A stretch of DNA of 64,000 nucleotides from JAKFWF01 sp963750535. GTDB taxonomy: Bacteria > Pseudomonadota > Alphaproteobacteria > Rhizobiales > Hyphomicrobiaceae. Position 1 is the first letter of the stretch. The number at the start of each line of letters is the position of its first letter. This document shows positions 19,508 to 29,326 of the stretch, in pieces. A program made the translations under genes and the position numbers. Location: the NCBI GenBank assembly GCA_963750535.1, contig CAVVRF010000027.1, positions 124,001 through 188,000 on the forward strand, read 5' to 3'. Below the pieces are notes generated by a model, which saw only the letters and a list, made by a program, of their open reading frames with translations, did no database searches and had not been told where the DNA came from.

Positions 19508-21222
19508 AGCTAACGCCGCCCCCAGATGCCGAGGAACGACCGCAGCTTGTACCGCCACGGCAGCCGCTCGTCGGCCAGCGTGTCGAGAAAATCAGCCAGC
19601 CGCCGCGCCTTGAGCACGGTGTAGATCGTCAGGCGCGGTCACCAGCGCCCCGATCGCCGAGAAGAATACCGCCTTGTCGAAAAACGGCCAGCTCGCGGCG
19701 TCGAGCAGGTTCATGCCGAAGAAGCCCGTGGTCGCGGTGCCGATCAGGCTCAGGATGGCGACCACCGTCAGGCGGACCATGGTGCGCGAGGTGCGGCGCA
19801 AGAGGTCGCTGTCGAGATAGGCGGTCATGTCCTGCAGCTCCTCGCGCGCCCCGGCGTGCAGCCGCTCGGTCTCGAGGTGGCCCGACCACAGCCGGAACAG
19901 GTCGCGGCCGACCGCCTGGTCGGTCACCTCGCAGAACCAGTAGCGATGCGTGAAGCGCAGGAACACCTCGTGCGTCTTGCGCACGTCATATCGGAACCGC
20001 GACACCGTTTCCGGCCGGTCGATGTCGAGACGGCTGATTATCCTCACCAGCTGGTCGGACATCATCAGCAACGACGCGCGGTGGAAATGCGCAATCAGGC
20101 CGAGCAGGAAATACTGGTGGCGGAATTGCGCGAGCACGCCGCGCTCCGGATCGGTGACGAGGGACCGGCGGGCGTCGCCAACCAAGACGAAGGTGTGGCC
20201 GCAGCACACGACGCGGCTGTCGATCCAGTCGCCATCGCGGCGAAGCGGGTCATGGTACCGGTCGTAGCAATAGCGGCGCCGGAAATCCTCGAGGAACTGC
20301 TGGGCGAACGGTGCCGCGCCCGGATCCCCCGGCGCCAGCGCCAGCCCGAGCCGGACGAAGTCGTTCTCGGTCAGTGCCGTCGGATCGGCGACCGCGAGAA
20401 ACGCCATCTGCGGCAGCCGGTAATACTCGACCGGCCTGAACGCGAGCGCGGTGGCGCCCGGAGTGTGCGTCACCTTCAGCGGCGCGAGCAGGAACTCCCA
20501 GTGGGCGGCGGTCGCCGGCACCCGATTGCGGCAGACCGAGGCGGTGAATTTCTCGCGCGCCTCGTAGTCGGACACGGCGAGCGGCTGGCCGGCGCCATCG
20601 AGCCATTCGACGCGGTCCGCGCAGTGCGCGGCCTGGCCGTTCTCCTGCCAGCCGCTCGGATACGTCCGACCCAGCCGGTAGATCAGGTCCTGCACCAACT
20701 CCAGGTTGAGGTCGCGGCCAGCGATCTCGATGGCGAGGATCACGAGATCGACGTCGTGGAAGGCATAGAGGTCGACATGCGCAACGTCGAGGACCAGCGC
20801 CGCCTGGCCCTTGTCGAGCGTCACGCGCACCTTGACGATGTCGCGGCGGCGGAAGATCCGGACCGGGGCGTCGAAATCGCCCGCCCGCCCGGCATCGGCG
20901 GCGCGCGTTCCGTATAGAAACCGCTGCACGTAGGGATGGAACGAGACGAACTCCCGGTAGTGGCGTTCCTGGAACAAATTGGCATCGTCCGGAAACTCGT
21001 CTGGAGCTCACTCCAGTGCGGCCCGAGCGCCCCCGCCGACAAGGCGCGATAGCTCGGCGTCGCGCCGCTCTGCTCGCTCCGCGGCCGCATCAGCTCGAGC
21101 GGCCACAGCAGGACCTGCCTTAGCTGCTCGACCCGGCGCACGTTATCGCCGTCCTGCTGAGCGGCCTGCTTCGGCGCCTCGGCCTGGGCTCGCCTGTGCG
21201 CCGCATCATAGAGCGTGTCCAT
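19508..21222 (-). CDS. CorA-like membrane protein, two frameshifts
   Basis: About 570 residues when frame changes near 20998-21008 and 19630-19640 are bridged. The C-terminal part has the CorA layout: a long helical region, a first membrane helix ending in the GMN motif (GTATTGFFGMNL) and a second helix (AVFFSAIGALVTALTIYTVL), then a short basic tail. This predicts a divalent-cation channel of the inner membrane. The N-terminal part (about 370 residues) is longer than in ordinary CorA and is not one I can name. No operon partner is visible. The GMN motif is the main evidence; transport activity is inferred. Confidence 0.65.
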
Positions 21223-21435
21223 GTCGCTTACTCCGGCCAGCCGACAGCGGTTGCCGCCTATTCTAGGGTCCCGATTTTGCGCGGTCACGACGGGTCAGCG
21301 GTGAAACTGCGAGGAATTGGCCACGGCCCCGGCCGCATGTCGAATGCCATGCCACCTCTGGCGCCGCCCTTGACTCCCCCTCGGCGCCGGTGCTTAAGCC
21401 GCAAAATCGTGCAAACTCAGCGATCGGGCAGGCAC

Positions 21436-22386
21436 ATGGCCGTAGCATTCATCTTTCCGGGACAGGGCAGCCAGGACGTCGGCATGGGCCGCGACCTGGC
21501 GCAGAATTTCGCCGCCGCGCGCGAGGTGTTCGAGGAGGTCGACGCGGCGCTGGGCCAGAAGCTCTCGGCCATCATGTGGGATGGCCCCAAGGAAGCCCTG
21601 ACGCTAACCGAGAACGCCCAGCCGGCGCTGATGGCGGTCTCGATGGCGGTGATCCGGGTGCTCGAGCGCGAGAAGGGCTTCGATCTGGCGAAGTCGGTAC
21701 AACTCGTGGCCGGGCATTCGCTCGGCGAGTATTCGGCGCTGGCGGCGGCTGGCGCATTCTCGTTGTCGGACGCGGCGCGCCTGCTCAAGCTGCGCGGCGA
21801 GGCGATGCAGAAGGCGGTTCCGGTCGGCCAGGGTGCGATGGCGGCCCTTCTCGGTGTCGGGCTCGATGCCGCCCGCCGCATTGCCGCCGATGCCGCCCAG
21901 GGCGACGTCTGCGATGTCGCCAACGACAACGATCCGACACAGATCGTGCTGTCCGGCTCGAAGGCGGCGATCGACCGCGTGCCGGAGGTCGGCAAGGCGC
22001 ACGGCCTGCGCCGGGCGATCCCGCTGCCGGTCAGCGCACCGTTCCATTGCGCGCTGATGAAGCCCGCCGCCGACGCGATGGCGGAAGCGTTGTCGAGAGT
22101 GACGATCAACGCGCCGAAAGTGCCGGTGGTCGCGAACGTGCTGGCCAAGCCGATCAGCGATCCGGCGGAGATCCGCCGGCGTCTCGTCGAGCAGGTGACC
22201 GGCACCGTGCGCTGGCGCGAATGCGTCGAGACCATGCTCGCCGCCGGTATCGGCAACTTCTATGAGATCGGCTCGGGCAAGGTGCTGGCCGGCCTGGTCA
22301 AGCGCATCAGCAAGGACGCCAATGCGGTGTCGGTCGGCACCGCCGCGGACATCGAGGCGGCGTTGCCGGGTTTGAAGAGCGTCTGA
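21436..22386 (+). CDS. fabD: Malonyl-CoA:ACP transacylase
   Basis: Transfers malonyl from CoA to acyl carrier protein for fatty-acid synthesis. 316 residues. Motifs: FIFPGQGSQ at the N-terminus, the nucleophile Ser in GHSLGEYSA, and the catalytic His in SAPFHCALM. The start at 21436 places Met directly before the conserved domain. First gene of the fab cluster. Confidence 0.96.
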   Translation: MAVAFIFPGQGSQDVGMGRDLAQNFAAAREVFEEVDAALGQKLSAIMWDGPKEALTLTENAQPALMAVSMAVIRVLEREKGFDLAKSVQLVAGHSLGEYSALAAAGAFSLSDAARLLKLRGEAMQKAVPVGQGAMAALLGVGLDAARRIAADAAQGDVCDVANDNDPTQIVLSGSKAAIDRVPEVGKAHGLRRAIPLPVSAPFHCALMKPAADAMAEALSRVTINAPKVPVVANVLAKPISDPAEIRRRLVEQVTGTVRWRECVETMLAAGIGNFYEIGSGKVLAGLVKRISKDANAVSVGTAADIEAALPGLKSV

Positions 22387-22468
22387 GCCCAGCTGGTCCT
22401 TCATCCCGGCCGCCAACTCCGGCTATGGTGGGACATGCACCGCGCCGCAACCGATGCGAGGCTACGCA

Positions 22469-22690
22469 ATGACACGTCAGTTCACGGCCATCATCGAGCG
22501 AGAGGACGACGGCTACGTCGCGATTTGCCCGGAACTCGACATTGCGAGCCAGGGTCAAACCGTCGCCGAGGCGCGCGCCAACCTGCGCGAGGCGATCGAA
22601 TTATTTCTGGAGACAGCCTCGCCCGCCGAAATCAAGGGTCGACTCAAGAGCGAGCTCTACATAACCCAGATCGAAGTCGCTCATGTCTAG
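22469..22690 (+). CDS. HicB-family antitoxin
   Basis: A 73-residue HicB-type protein: a partial RNase-H-like fold (TAIIEREDDGYVAICPELD, then QGQTVAEARANLREAIELFLE) but no obvious added DNA-binding domain. The start at 22469 is supported by GAGG 7 bases upstream; an in-frame ATG at 22454 is possible. Its stop overlaps the HicA-like gene by 8 bases. The antitoxin-first order is the reverse of the classic hicAB. It is inserted between fabD and fabG, which are normally adjacent. Confidence 0.85.
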   Translation: MTRQFTAIIEREDDGYVAICPELDIASQGQTVAEARANLREAIELFLETASPAEIKGRLKSELYITQIEVAHV

Positions 22691-22907
22691 ACTGGCGGTC
22701 CTGAGCGGGGCTGCCGTATGCGCCATTCTGGCTCGGCACGGCTTTATCGAAGTGCGCCGTCGCGGCAGCCACATCGTGATGCAACTCGTGACGGCAGGCT
22801 CGACAACCACGGTGCCCGTGCCCGATCATAAGGAACTGAGGGCAGGGACGCTGCGCTCGATCATCCGGCAAAGCGGGCTGCCCCGCGACCTCTTCGAAGT
22901 TCAATAA
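22683..22907 (+). CDS. HicA-family mRNA interferase toxin
   Basis: A 74-residue protein with the double-stranded-RNA-binding-like HicA fold. The catalytic His is in RRRGSHIVMQL, preceded by the typical ILARHGFIEV, and PVPDHKELRAGTLRSIIRQ forms the C-terminal part. HicA toxins cut mRNA. All key residues are present, so it may be functional. It ends 29 bases before fabG and shares the fab transcription direction. Confidence 0.87.
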   Translation: MSRLAVLSGAAVCAILARHGFIEVRRRGSHIVMQLVTAGSTTTVPVPDHKELRAGTLRSIIRQSGLPRDLFEVQ

Positions 22908-22936
22908 ATCCCACACGCTGCCAAGGACCCACCTCC

Positions 22937-23680
22937 ATGTTCGACCTCAACGGCAAGACCGCACTCGTCACCGGCGCCACCGGCGGCATCGGCGGGGCGA
23001 TTGCCCGCGCGTTCCACCGCCAGGGCGCCACCGTCGCGATCTCCGGCCGGCAGGTCGACAAGCTCGAGGCGCTCGCCACCGAGCTCAAGGAGCGGGTGCA
23101 GGTGATCCCGTGCGACCTCGGCAACAAGGCGCAGGTCGCAGGCCTGATCGACGAGGCGATCAAGAAGCTCGGACGCCTCGACATCCTCGTCAACAACGCC
23201 GGTCTCACCAAGGACAACCTGTTCATGGTGATGAAGGACGAGCAATGGGACGAGGTGATCGCCGTCAACCTGACGTCGACCTTCATGCTGATGCGCGCCG
23301 CCGCCCGCTCGATGATGCGGGCCAAGACCGGCTACGGCCGGATCATCAACATCTCGTCGGTGTCCGGTATCATCGGCAACCCGGGGCAGGGCAACTACGC
23401 CGCCTCGAAGGCCGGAATGATCGGCATGACGAAGTCGCTCGCCCGCGAGGTGGCCTCGCGCGGGATCACCGCCAACTGCATCGCCCCGGGGTTCATCTCG
23501 ACGCCAATGACCGATGCCCTCAACGAGAAGCAGACCGCTTCCATCAAGGAGGCCATTCCGGCGCAGAAGTTCGGCTCGCCGGACGACATCGCCGCCGCCG
23601 CGATCTATCTGGCCAGCGTCGAGGCTGCCTACATGACCGGCCAGACGCTGCATGTGAACGGTGGAATGGTAATGATCTGA
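22937..23680 (+). CDS. fabG: 3-oxoacyl-ACP reductase
   Basis: Short-chain dehydrogenase that reduces 3-ketoacyl-ACP with NADPH. 247 residues, with the cofactor motif TGATGGIGG, NNAG, the catalytic Ser (ISSVSGIIG) and the YxxxK pair (GNYAASKAG). Lies between the HicA-like gene and acpP. Confidence 0.96.
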   Translation: MFDLNGKTALVTGATGGIGGAIARAFHRQGATVAISGRQVDKLEALATELKERVQVIPCDLGNKAQVAGLIDEAIKKLGRLDILVNNAGLTKDNLFMVMKDEQWDEVIAVNLTSTFMLMRAAARSMMRAKTGYGRIINISSVSGIIGNPGQGNYAASKAGMIGMTKSLAREVASRGITANCIAPGFISTPMTDALNEKQTASIKEAIPAQKFGSPDDIAAAAIYLASVEAAYMTGQTLHVNGGMVMI

Positions 23681-23734
23681 GTTCCGAGCCCAGCGCACTT
23701 ACCTATTGCTGTGGCACATTAAATTCACCCTTCA

Positions 23735-23754
23735 GCGGCCTTGGCCGAGGCCGC
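23735..23754 (+). terminator. Possible hairpin terminator after fabG
   Basis: A 7-base-pair stem (GCGGCCT and AGGCCGC) with a 6-base loop, 54 bases after fabG and with no T tract. It may separate fabG from acpP, which has its own spacer of about 300 bases and is commonly transcribed at a much higher level. The rest of 23681-23978 holds no gene. Confidence 0.35.
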
Positions 23755-23978
23755 AACGACACTATGGCATTGGTGCGGCAAGTATGTTACCAGCCGCCCG
23801 AACTGACCGCGGATGTTGGGGAAAAAGCTCTGCGGGACACGCGACGGGGATGTTATTGCCAGGGGACTCAAGCTAGCCCGCTCCTTCAGTCGCGAGCCTG
23901 CCAGTTGCTGATCGTGCTACCAAATCGAACCTGTACAACCTGAACCCGAAGACTTCTGACGAGGCGAGGAAGATACAA

Positions 23979-24221
23979 ATGAGCGATGTCGCAGAGCGCG
24001 TGAAGAAGATTGTCGTCGAGCACCTCGGCGTCGAAGCCGACAAGGTGAAGGACAATGCGTCATTCATCGACGATCTCGGCGCCGACAGCCTCGACACCGT
24101 CGAGCTCGTCATGGCGTTCGAGGAGGAGTTCGGCTGCGAAATTCCGGATGATGCCGCCGAGCACATCCTGACCGTCGGTGACGCCGTCAAGTTCCTGGAG
24201 AAGAACGCCAGCGCCGCCTGA
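23979..24221 (+). CDS. acpP: Acyl carrier protein
   Basis: An 80-residue acidic protein that carries growing fatty acids. The phosphopantetheine-bearing Ser is in GADSLDTVELVMAFEEEF, a perfect match to the family. GAGGAAG precedes the start. Confidence 0.97.
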   Translation: MSDVAERVKKIVVEHLGVEADKVKDNASFIDDLGADSLDTVELVMAFEEEFGCEIPDDAAEHILTVGDAVKFLEKNASAA

Positions 24222-24297
24222 GTTCTGAGTGGCCGCGGCGCCGGGATTCCTCGTTGCGTCGCGGTTCGAAACCGTGTCGTGGAATCGAGGTCGTGGA

Positions 24298-25560
24298 ATG
24301 CGCCGCGTCGTCATAACTGGACTGGGACTGGTGACGCCGCTCGGGTGCGGCGTCGATGCAACCTGGAGCAGGCTGCTGGAGGGCCGTAGCGGTGCGCGCC
24401 GCGTGGCGGAATTCCAGGTCGACGACCTGCCCTGCCAGGTTGCGGCTTTCGTTCCACGGGGCGACGGCAGCAACGGCTCGTTCAATCCCGACAGCTGCAT
24501 GGAGCCGAAAGACCAGCGCAAGGTCGACGATTTCATCATCTATGCAATGTCGGCCGCCGACCAGGCGCTGAAGGATGCCGGCTGGGCGCCGAAGTCGGAC
24601 GACGACCAGGAGCGTACCGGCGTGCTGATCGGCTCCGGCATTGGCGGGCTCAGCGGCATCGCCGACACCTCGATCCTGCTCAAGGAGAAGGGACCGCGCC
24701 GCGTCAGTCCGTTCTTCATCCCTGGCCGGCTCATCAACCTTGCCTCCGGCTACGTCTCGATCAAGCACAAGCTGAAGGGGCCGAACCACGCGGTGGTTAC
24801 CGCCTGCTCGACCGGCGCGCACGCGATCGGCGATGCGTCGCGGCTGGTCGCCCTGGGCGATGCCGACGTGATGGTGGCCGGCGGCGCCGAGAGTCCGATC
24901 TGCCGCATCGCGCTGGCTGGCTTCGCGGCCTGCAAGGCGCTGTCGACTGGCTTCAACGACGCGCCGACCAAGGCCTCGCGGCCCTACGACCGCGACCGTG
25001 ACGGCTTCGTGATGGGCGAGGGCGCCGGCGTGGTCGTCCTCGAGGAATACGAGCATGCCAAGGCGCGCGGGGCGCGGATCTATGCCGAAGTGGTCGGCTA
25101 CGGCCTGTCCGGCGACGCCTACCACATCACCGCGCCGGCGGAGTCCGGCGACGGCGCGTTCCGCTGCATGAAGGCGGCGGTGAAGCGGGCCGGCATCAGC
25201 ACCGGCGACATCGACTACATCAACGCGCACGGCACCTCGACGCCGATGGGCGACGAGATCGAGCTGCGCGCCATCGAGCGGCTGTTCGGTGCCAGCGGCA
25301 ACAGGATGTCGATGTCGTCGACCAAGTCGGCGATCGGCCACCTGCTCGGCGCTGCCGGCGCGGTCGAGGCGATCTTCTCGGTGCTGGCCATACGCGATAA
25401 CATCGCGCCGCCGACGATCAACCTCGACAACCCGTCGGTCGAAACCAGGATCGACCTGGTGCCGCACAAGGCGCGACGCAAGACGATCGACACTGTGCTG
25501 TCCAACTCGTTCGGCTTCGGCGGCACCAATGCATCGCTGATCGTGCGACGGGTCGGCTGA
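24298..25560 (+). CDS. fabF: 3-oxoacyl-ACP synthase II
   Basis: Condensing enzyme of fatty-acid elongation, 420 residues. The catalytic triad is visible: Cys in VTACSTGAHAIG, His in NAHGTSTPMGD and His in KSAIGHLLGAAG. The C-terminal SNSFGFGGTNA is typical. The ATG at 24298 is chosen because the product then begins MRRVVITGLG, as in homologues. Confidence 0.96.
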   Translation: MRRVVITGLGLVTPLGCGVDATWSRLLEGRSGARRVAEFQVDDLPCQVAAFVPRGDGSNGSFNPDSCMEPKDQRKVDDFIIYAMSAADQALKDAGWAPKSDDDQERTGVLIGSGIGGLSGIADTSILLKEKGPRRVSPFFIPGRLINLASGYVSIKHKLKGPNHAVVTACSTGAHAIGDASRLVALGDADVMVAGGAESPICRIALAGFAACKALSTGFNDAPTKASRPYDRDRDGFVMGEGAGVVVLEEYEHAKARGARIYAEVVGYGLSGDAYHITAPAESGDGAFRCMKAAVKRAGISTGDIDYINAHGTSTPMGDEIELRAIERLFGASGNRMSMSSTKSAIGHLLGAAGAVEAIFSVLAIRDNIAPPTINLDNPSVETRIDLVPHKARRKTIDTVLSNSFGFGGTNASLIVRRVG

Positions 25561-25666
25561 CCGCGCGGCGCCATAATTCCTGCCCAGCGCTCAGGCAGGG
25601 TGACTTGGGCATCCGCATCCGCCGGCGTCGCTGGCGGATAAGTCGAGCCTTGGAACGAACGCAGGC

Positions 25667-27067
25667 ATGAGCAGCACGCGGCGATCAGACGAACCGACCG
25701 AGCGGCGCACCACCGGCATGCAGCTCAGATCCCCCGCCGAGGCCCTCGAGCCGGCGCGCGGTCCAACGCGCCCGGCGGGCCCCAGGCGGCGGCGCGAGTC
25801 GCGTCGCCTGAGCCCGTTCCTGCGCGCGGTCAACTCGATGCTGACGCTGACCGCCATGCTCTTCGTCATATCGGGCTTCGGGGCGTACTGGATCGCGACC
25901 GAGATCAACAAGGATGGCCCGCTCAAGGAAGCCAAGAATGTGGTGATCCCGCGAGGCGAGGGTACGCACGATATCGCCAATCGGCTGGAGAGCGACGGCG
26001 TCATCGCGAGCCAGCAGATGTTCATGGCGCATTACGTCGGTCGCATGCTGACCGGCTGGGTCGGCGGCCAGCCACTGCAGCTGAAGGCCGGCGAATACGA
26101 GATCCCGCCCGGGGCCAGCCTGAGGACGGTCTCCGAGATCCTGGGCGAGGGCCGCTCGATGCTCTATCGGGTCACCGTTCCCGAGGGGCTCACCAGCACG
26201 CAGATCGTGCAGCGGCTGCGCAGCGACCAGAGCCTGACCGGCGATATCACTGCGGTACCGCCCGAGGGCACGCTGCTGCCCGATACCTACAAGTTCGCCC
26301 GCGGCATGACGCGGCAGCAGCTGGTCGACTTGATGCAGGCCGAGCAGCGCAAGCTCGTCGAACGGCTATGGGCGGCTCGCCAGCCCGATCTGCCGCTGAA
26401 ATCGCCCGAGGAAGCGGTGACGCTCGCCTCGATCGTCGAAAAGGAAACCGGCCGCAACGACGAGCGTGACAAGGTCGCGGCGGTGTTCGTCAACCGGCTG
26501 CGGCAGAACATCCGCCTGCAGTCCGACCCGACCATTCTCTACGGCCTGTTCCTGGGCGAGGTGGCCTGGGGGCGGCCGATCTACAAGTCCGAGATCCAGC
26601 AGAAGACGGCGCACAACACCTACCAGATCGACGGACTGCCGCCGACGCCGATCTGCAACCCGGGCAAGTCGGCGATCGAGGCGACGCTCAATCCGGCCAA
26701 GACCAGCGATCTCTATTTCGTCGCCAACGGCCAGGGTGGTCACGTGTTCACGACGAACCTCAAGGATCACAACGCCGCGGTCGCGAATTGGCGCAAGGCG
26801 GAGCAGGACATCCGCGCCAGGCAGGCGGCAGCCGCAGCGAAGACCCAGCCGAAGCAGCCAGCAACCACCAGCGAGCCGCCGGCCGCCGCCGCACCGGCCG
26901 TGCCGCAGAGCGCCCCCACCGACACCACCACGGCTGCGTCGACGGCGACACCGACGATGAAGGAACCGGCCAGCACCGCCGCTACCGTCGCCTCGCCGTC
27001 AGCGGCGGCCACAGCCGCCGACGTGTCGGCGATCCCGCTGCCGCTGCGCAAGCCGAAGCGGCAATAG
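25667..27067 (+). CDS. mltG: Endolytic murein transglycosylase MltG
   Basis: Inner-membrane enzyme that cuts nascent peptidoglycan strands. 466 residues: a basic cytoplasmic N-terminus (1-50), one membrane helix (about 56-78), a LysM-like segment, then the YceG domain with the catalytic Glu in IVEKETGR and the conserved QSDPTILYGL and NTYQIDGLPPTPICNPG. After the domain comes a low-complexity Ala/Pro/Thr tail of about 85 residues. Downstream of fabF, as in many alphaproteobacteria. Confidence 0.94.
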   Translation: MSSTRRSDEPTERRTTGMQLRSPAEALEPARGPTRPAGPRRRRESRRLSPFLRAVNSMLTLTAMLFVISGFGAYWIATEINKDGPLKEAKNVVIPRGEGTHDIANRLESDGVIASQQMFMAHYVGRMLTGWVGGQPLQLKAGEYEIPPGASLRTVSEILGEGRSMLYRVTVPEGLTSTQIVQRLRSDQSLTGDITAVPPEGTLLPDTYKFARGMTRQQLVDLMQAEQRKLVERLWAARQPDLPLKSPEEAVTLASIVEKETGRNDERDKVAAVFVNRLRQNIRLQSDPTILYGLFLGEVAWGRPIYKSEIQQKTAHNTYQIDGLPPTPICNPGKSAIEATLNPAKTSDLYFVANGQGGHVFTTNLKDHNAAVANWRKAEQDIRARQAAAAAKTQPKQPATTSEPPAAAAPAVPQSAPTDTTTAASTATPTMKEPASTAATVASPSAAATAADVSAIPLPLRKPKRQ

Positions 27068-27195
27068 TCGCCGGTCCCGGGGTCTGCGACGGCAGGCTTT
27101 CTGGCAGGCGCCACTGGTCAATTCTGTTGGCGGCCGCCGCCCTGGGCCTTATGGTCCGCTCAATCACATAGCGCCACCCGGGGAGCCACGCGCCC

Positions 27196-28083
27196 ATGTC
27201 GATCAGGAGCATGACGGGGTTCGCCCGTGCCGAGGGCAGCCACGGCTTGACCCGCTGGGCCTGGGAGGTGAGGGCGGTCAATGGCCGCAATCTCGATCTG
27301 CGGCTGCGGCTGCCGCCCGGCTTCGATCAGCTCGAGCCGCACATCCGCGAGGCCGCCGCTGCCCGCTTCCAGCGCGGCAGCATCCAGGTCGGCCTCAATT
27401 TCAAGCGCGACGAGGGCGCCACCGCGATCCGCCTGAACGAGCAGGCGCTCACCCAGGCGCTGGCCGCGGCCCGGCGAGTGCGAGAGCTGGCTGGCGGCGG
27501 CCCGGTCGCGGTCGAGACGATCTTGAACGTCAAGGGTGTGCTGGAGACGATCGAGGCCGGCGAGAGCGAAGCCGAGATCGAGGCGCGAACCGGAGTGCTG
27601 ATCGCGACCCTGGCGAAGGCGTTCGATGGCGTCGTCGCCGCGCGCACCGAGGAAGGGCGCAGGCTGCAGCCGGTACTGCTCGACCAGATCGCCGAGATCG
27701 AGCGGCTGACGAGCGAGCTCGAGCGCAACCCTGCGCGCAGCATCGAGGCGGTCAAACGCCGCCTCGCCGAGCAGGTGGCAAAGCTCGTCGACACCTCATC
27801 GGTGCTCGAGCCCGTGCGCCTGCATCAGGAGGCGGTGCTATTGGCGGCGAAGGCGGATATCGAGGAAGAATTGAAGCGCCTGCAGGTTCATATCGCCGCC
27901 GCGCGCGACCTGGTCGCTCGCCGTGAGGCCGTCGGCCGCAAGCTCGACTTCCTGGCCCAGGAATTCAACCGGGAGGCCAATACGGTATGCTCGAAGGTGA
28001 ACGATTCGAGCATGACCGCGCTTGGTCTCTCCCTCAAGGCGGTGATCGAGCAGTTACGCGAGCAGGTGCAGAACATTGAGTGA
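27196..28083 (+). CDS. YicC family endoribonuclease-type protein
   Basis: A 295-residue protein of the YicC/YloC family. It begins MSIRSMTGFARAEG and contains VNGRNLDLRLRLPPGFDQLE and the C-terminal EFNREANTVCSKVNDSS, all family signatures. Members have been shown to act as RNases in E. coli and Bacillus. It overlaps gmk by 8 bases. Confidence 0.9.
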   Translation: MSIRSMTGFARAEGSHGLTRWAWEVRAVNGRNLDLRLRLPPGFDQLEPHIREAAAARFQRGSIQVGLNFKRDEGATAIRLNEQALTQALAAARRVRELAGGGPVAVETILNVKGVLETIEAGESEAEIEARTGVLIATLAKAFDGVVAARTEEGRRLQPVLLDQIAEIERLTSELERNPARSIEAVKRRLAEQVAKLVDTSSVLEPVRLHQEAVLLAAKADIEEELKRLQVHIAAARDLVARREAVGRKLDFLAQEFNREANTVCSKVNDSSMTALGLSLKAVIEQLREQVQNIE

Positions 28084-28723
28084 CACTGGCAAAGGCACCG
28101 CGAAGCCCGGCCGCAGAGGACTACTGCTGGTGCTGTCGTCACCGTCCGGAGCAGGCAAGACGACGCTTGCCAGGCGGTTGCTGGCCTGCGACCGCGATAT
28201 CGGCATCTCGATCTCGGTAACGACGCGCAAGCCGCGGCCGGGCGAGCAGGACGGCGTCGACTACTTGTTCCGCGACGAGGCGCAGTTCAAGGCGATGCGC
28301 GAAGCTGGCGACCTCCTCGAATGGGCCAATGTCTTCGGCAACTTCTACGCGACACCGCGGGCGCCGGTGGAGGCGGCGGTGACCGCCGGCCGCGACCTGC
28401 TGTTCGACATCGACTGGCAGGGCGCCCAGCAACTCAAGGAGAAGCTGCCGCAGGACCTGGTGCGCGTATTCATCCTGCCGCCGTCGGCTGCGGCGCTCGA
28501 GCAGCGCCTGCGTGGCAGGGCGCAGGACCCGCCGGACGTGGTGGCGCGCCGGATGGCGGAGGCGGCCTCAGAGATGAGCCATTGGCCCGAGTACGACTAC
28601 GTGATCGTCAATGCCGACCTCGATGCGAGCGTTGCCCAGCTCAGCGCCGTCCTGACCGCCGAGCGCCTGAAACGCGAGCGGCTGCTCGGATTGACGGAGT
28701 TCGTCAGGGGATTGGTGCCCTGA
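28076..28723 (+). CDS. gmk: Guanylate kinase
   Basis: Phosphorylates GMP to GDP. 215 residues with P-loop SSPSGAGKTTLARRLL, SISVTTRKPRPGEQDGVDY and EWANVFGNFYATP (GMP binding). It uses a TTG start inside the end of the yicC-family gene, suggesting coupling. Confidence 0.95.
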   Translation: MSDTGKGTAKPGRRGLLLVLSSPSGAGKTTLARRLLACDRDIGISISVTTRKPRPGEQDGVDYLFRDEAQFKAMREAGDLLEWANVFGNFYATPRAPVEAAVTAGRDLLFDIDWQGAQQLKEKLPQDLVRVFILPPSAAALEQRLRGRAQDPPDVVARRMAEAASEMSHWPEYDYVIVNADLDASVAQLSAVLTAERLKRERLLGLTEFVRGLVP

Positions 28724-28738
28724 GGGAGCGGCGGTGAA

Positions 28739-29326
28739 ATGTTCCTCAGCAGTGACGCCGCCGAGAAATTCATGCACGTCGTCCGGCAGAACCCGATAAA
28801 CGCCGCGCTGATCGATCGATTGCCGAATCTGGGCCTGCCGGATTGCTGGCTGGTCGCAGGCTGCCTGTTCCAGACCGTCTGGAACGTAAGGGCGGGGCGT
28901 CCCCCGACAGAGCACATCCGCGATTACGACGTGTTCTATTTCGACGACGGCGACACGTCGTACGAAGCGGAGGATCGCGCGATCCGGCGCATGGATGCGG
29001 CGACCCGCGATCTTGCCGCTGTCGTTGAGCTCAGGAACCAGGCGAGAGTCCACCTGTGGTTCAAACAGCGGTTCGGGCACGACTATCCGCCGCTGCGGTC
29101 GAGCGTTGATGGTATCGATCGCTTTCTTGTCGCGTGCACTTGCGTCGGCATTCGGTGCCAGCCAACAGGGCAGCCGCCAGTAGCTTACGCCACATACGGA
29201 GTGGACGATCTCAGTGCCGGCGTCCTGAAGCCGAACCCGCTCAACCCCAATGCCAGCCGCTTCGCTGAGAAGGCGGCGAGCTATCAGGCGCGCTGGCCCT
29301 GGCTCAGGATCGAGCCTGCTGCGTGA
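28739..29326 (+). CDS. Nucleotidyltransferase-like protein (DUF925 type)
   Basis: A 195-residue protein of the small nucleotidyltransferase family once called DUF925. The fold signature is visible: CWLVAGCLFQTVWN, then HIRDYDVFYFDD, which supplies the paired Asp residues of a polymerase-beta-like active site, and FGHDYPPLRSSVDGIDRFL. No toxin-antitoxin partner is beside it, and the substrate is unknown. It starts 15 bases after gmk and may be read from the same transcript. Confidence 0.75.
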   Translation: MFLSSDAAEKFMHVVRQNPINAALIDRLPNLGLPDCWLVAGCLFQTVWNVRAGRPPTEHIRDYDVFYFDDGDTSYEAEDRAIRRMDAATRDLAAVVELRNQARVHLWFKQRFGHDYPPLRSSVDGIDRFLVACTCVGIRCQPTGQPPVAYATYGVDDLSAGVLKPNPLNPNASRFAEKAASYQARWPWLRIEPAA

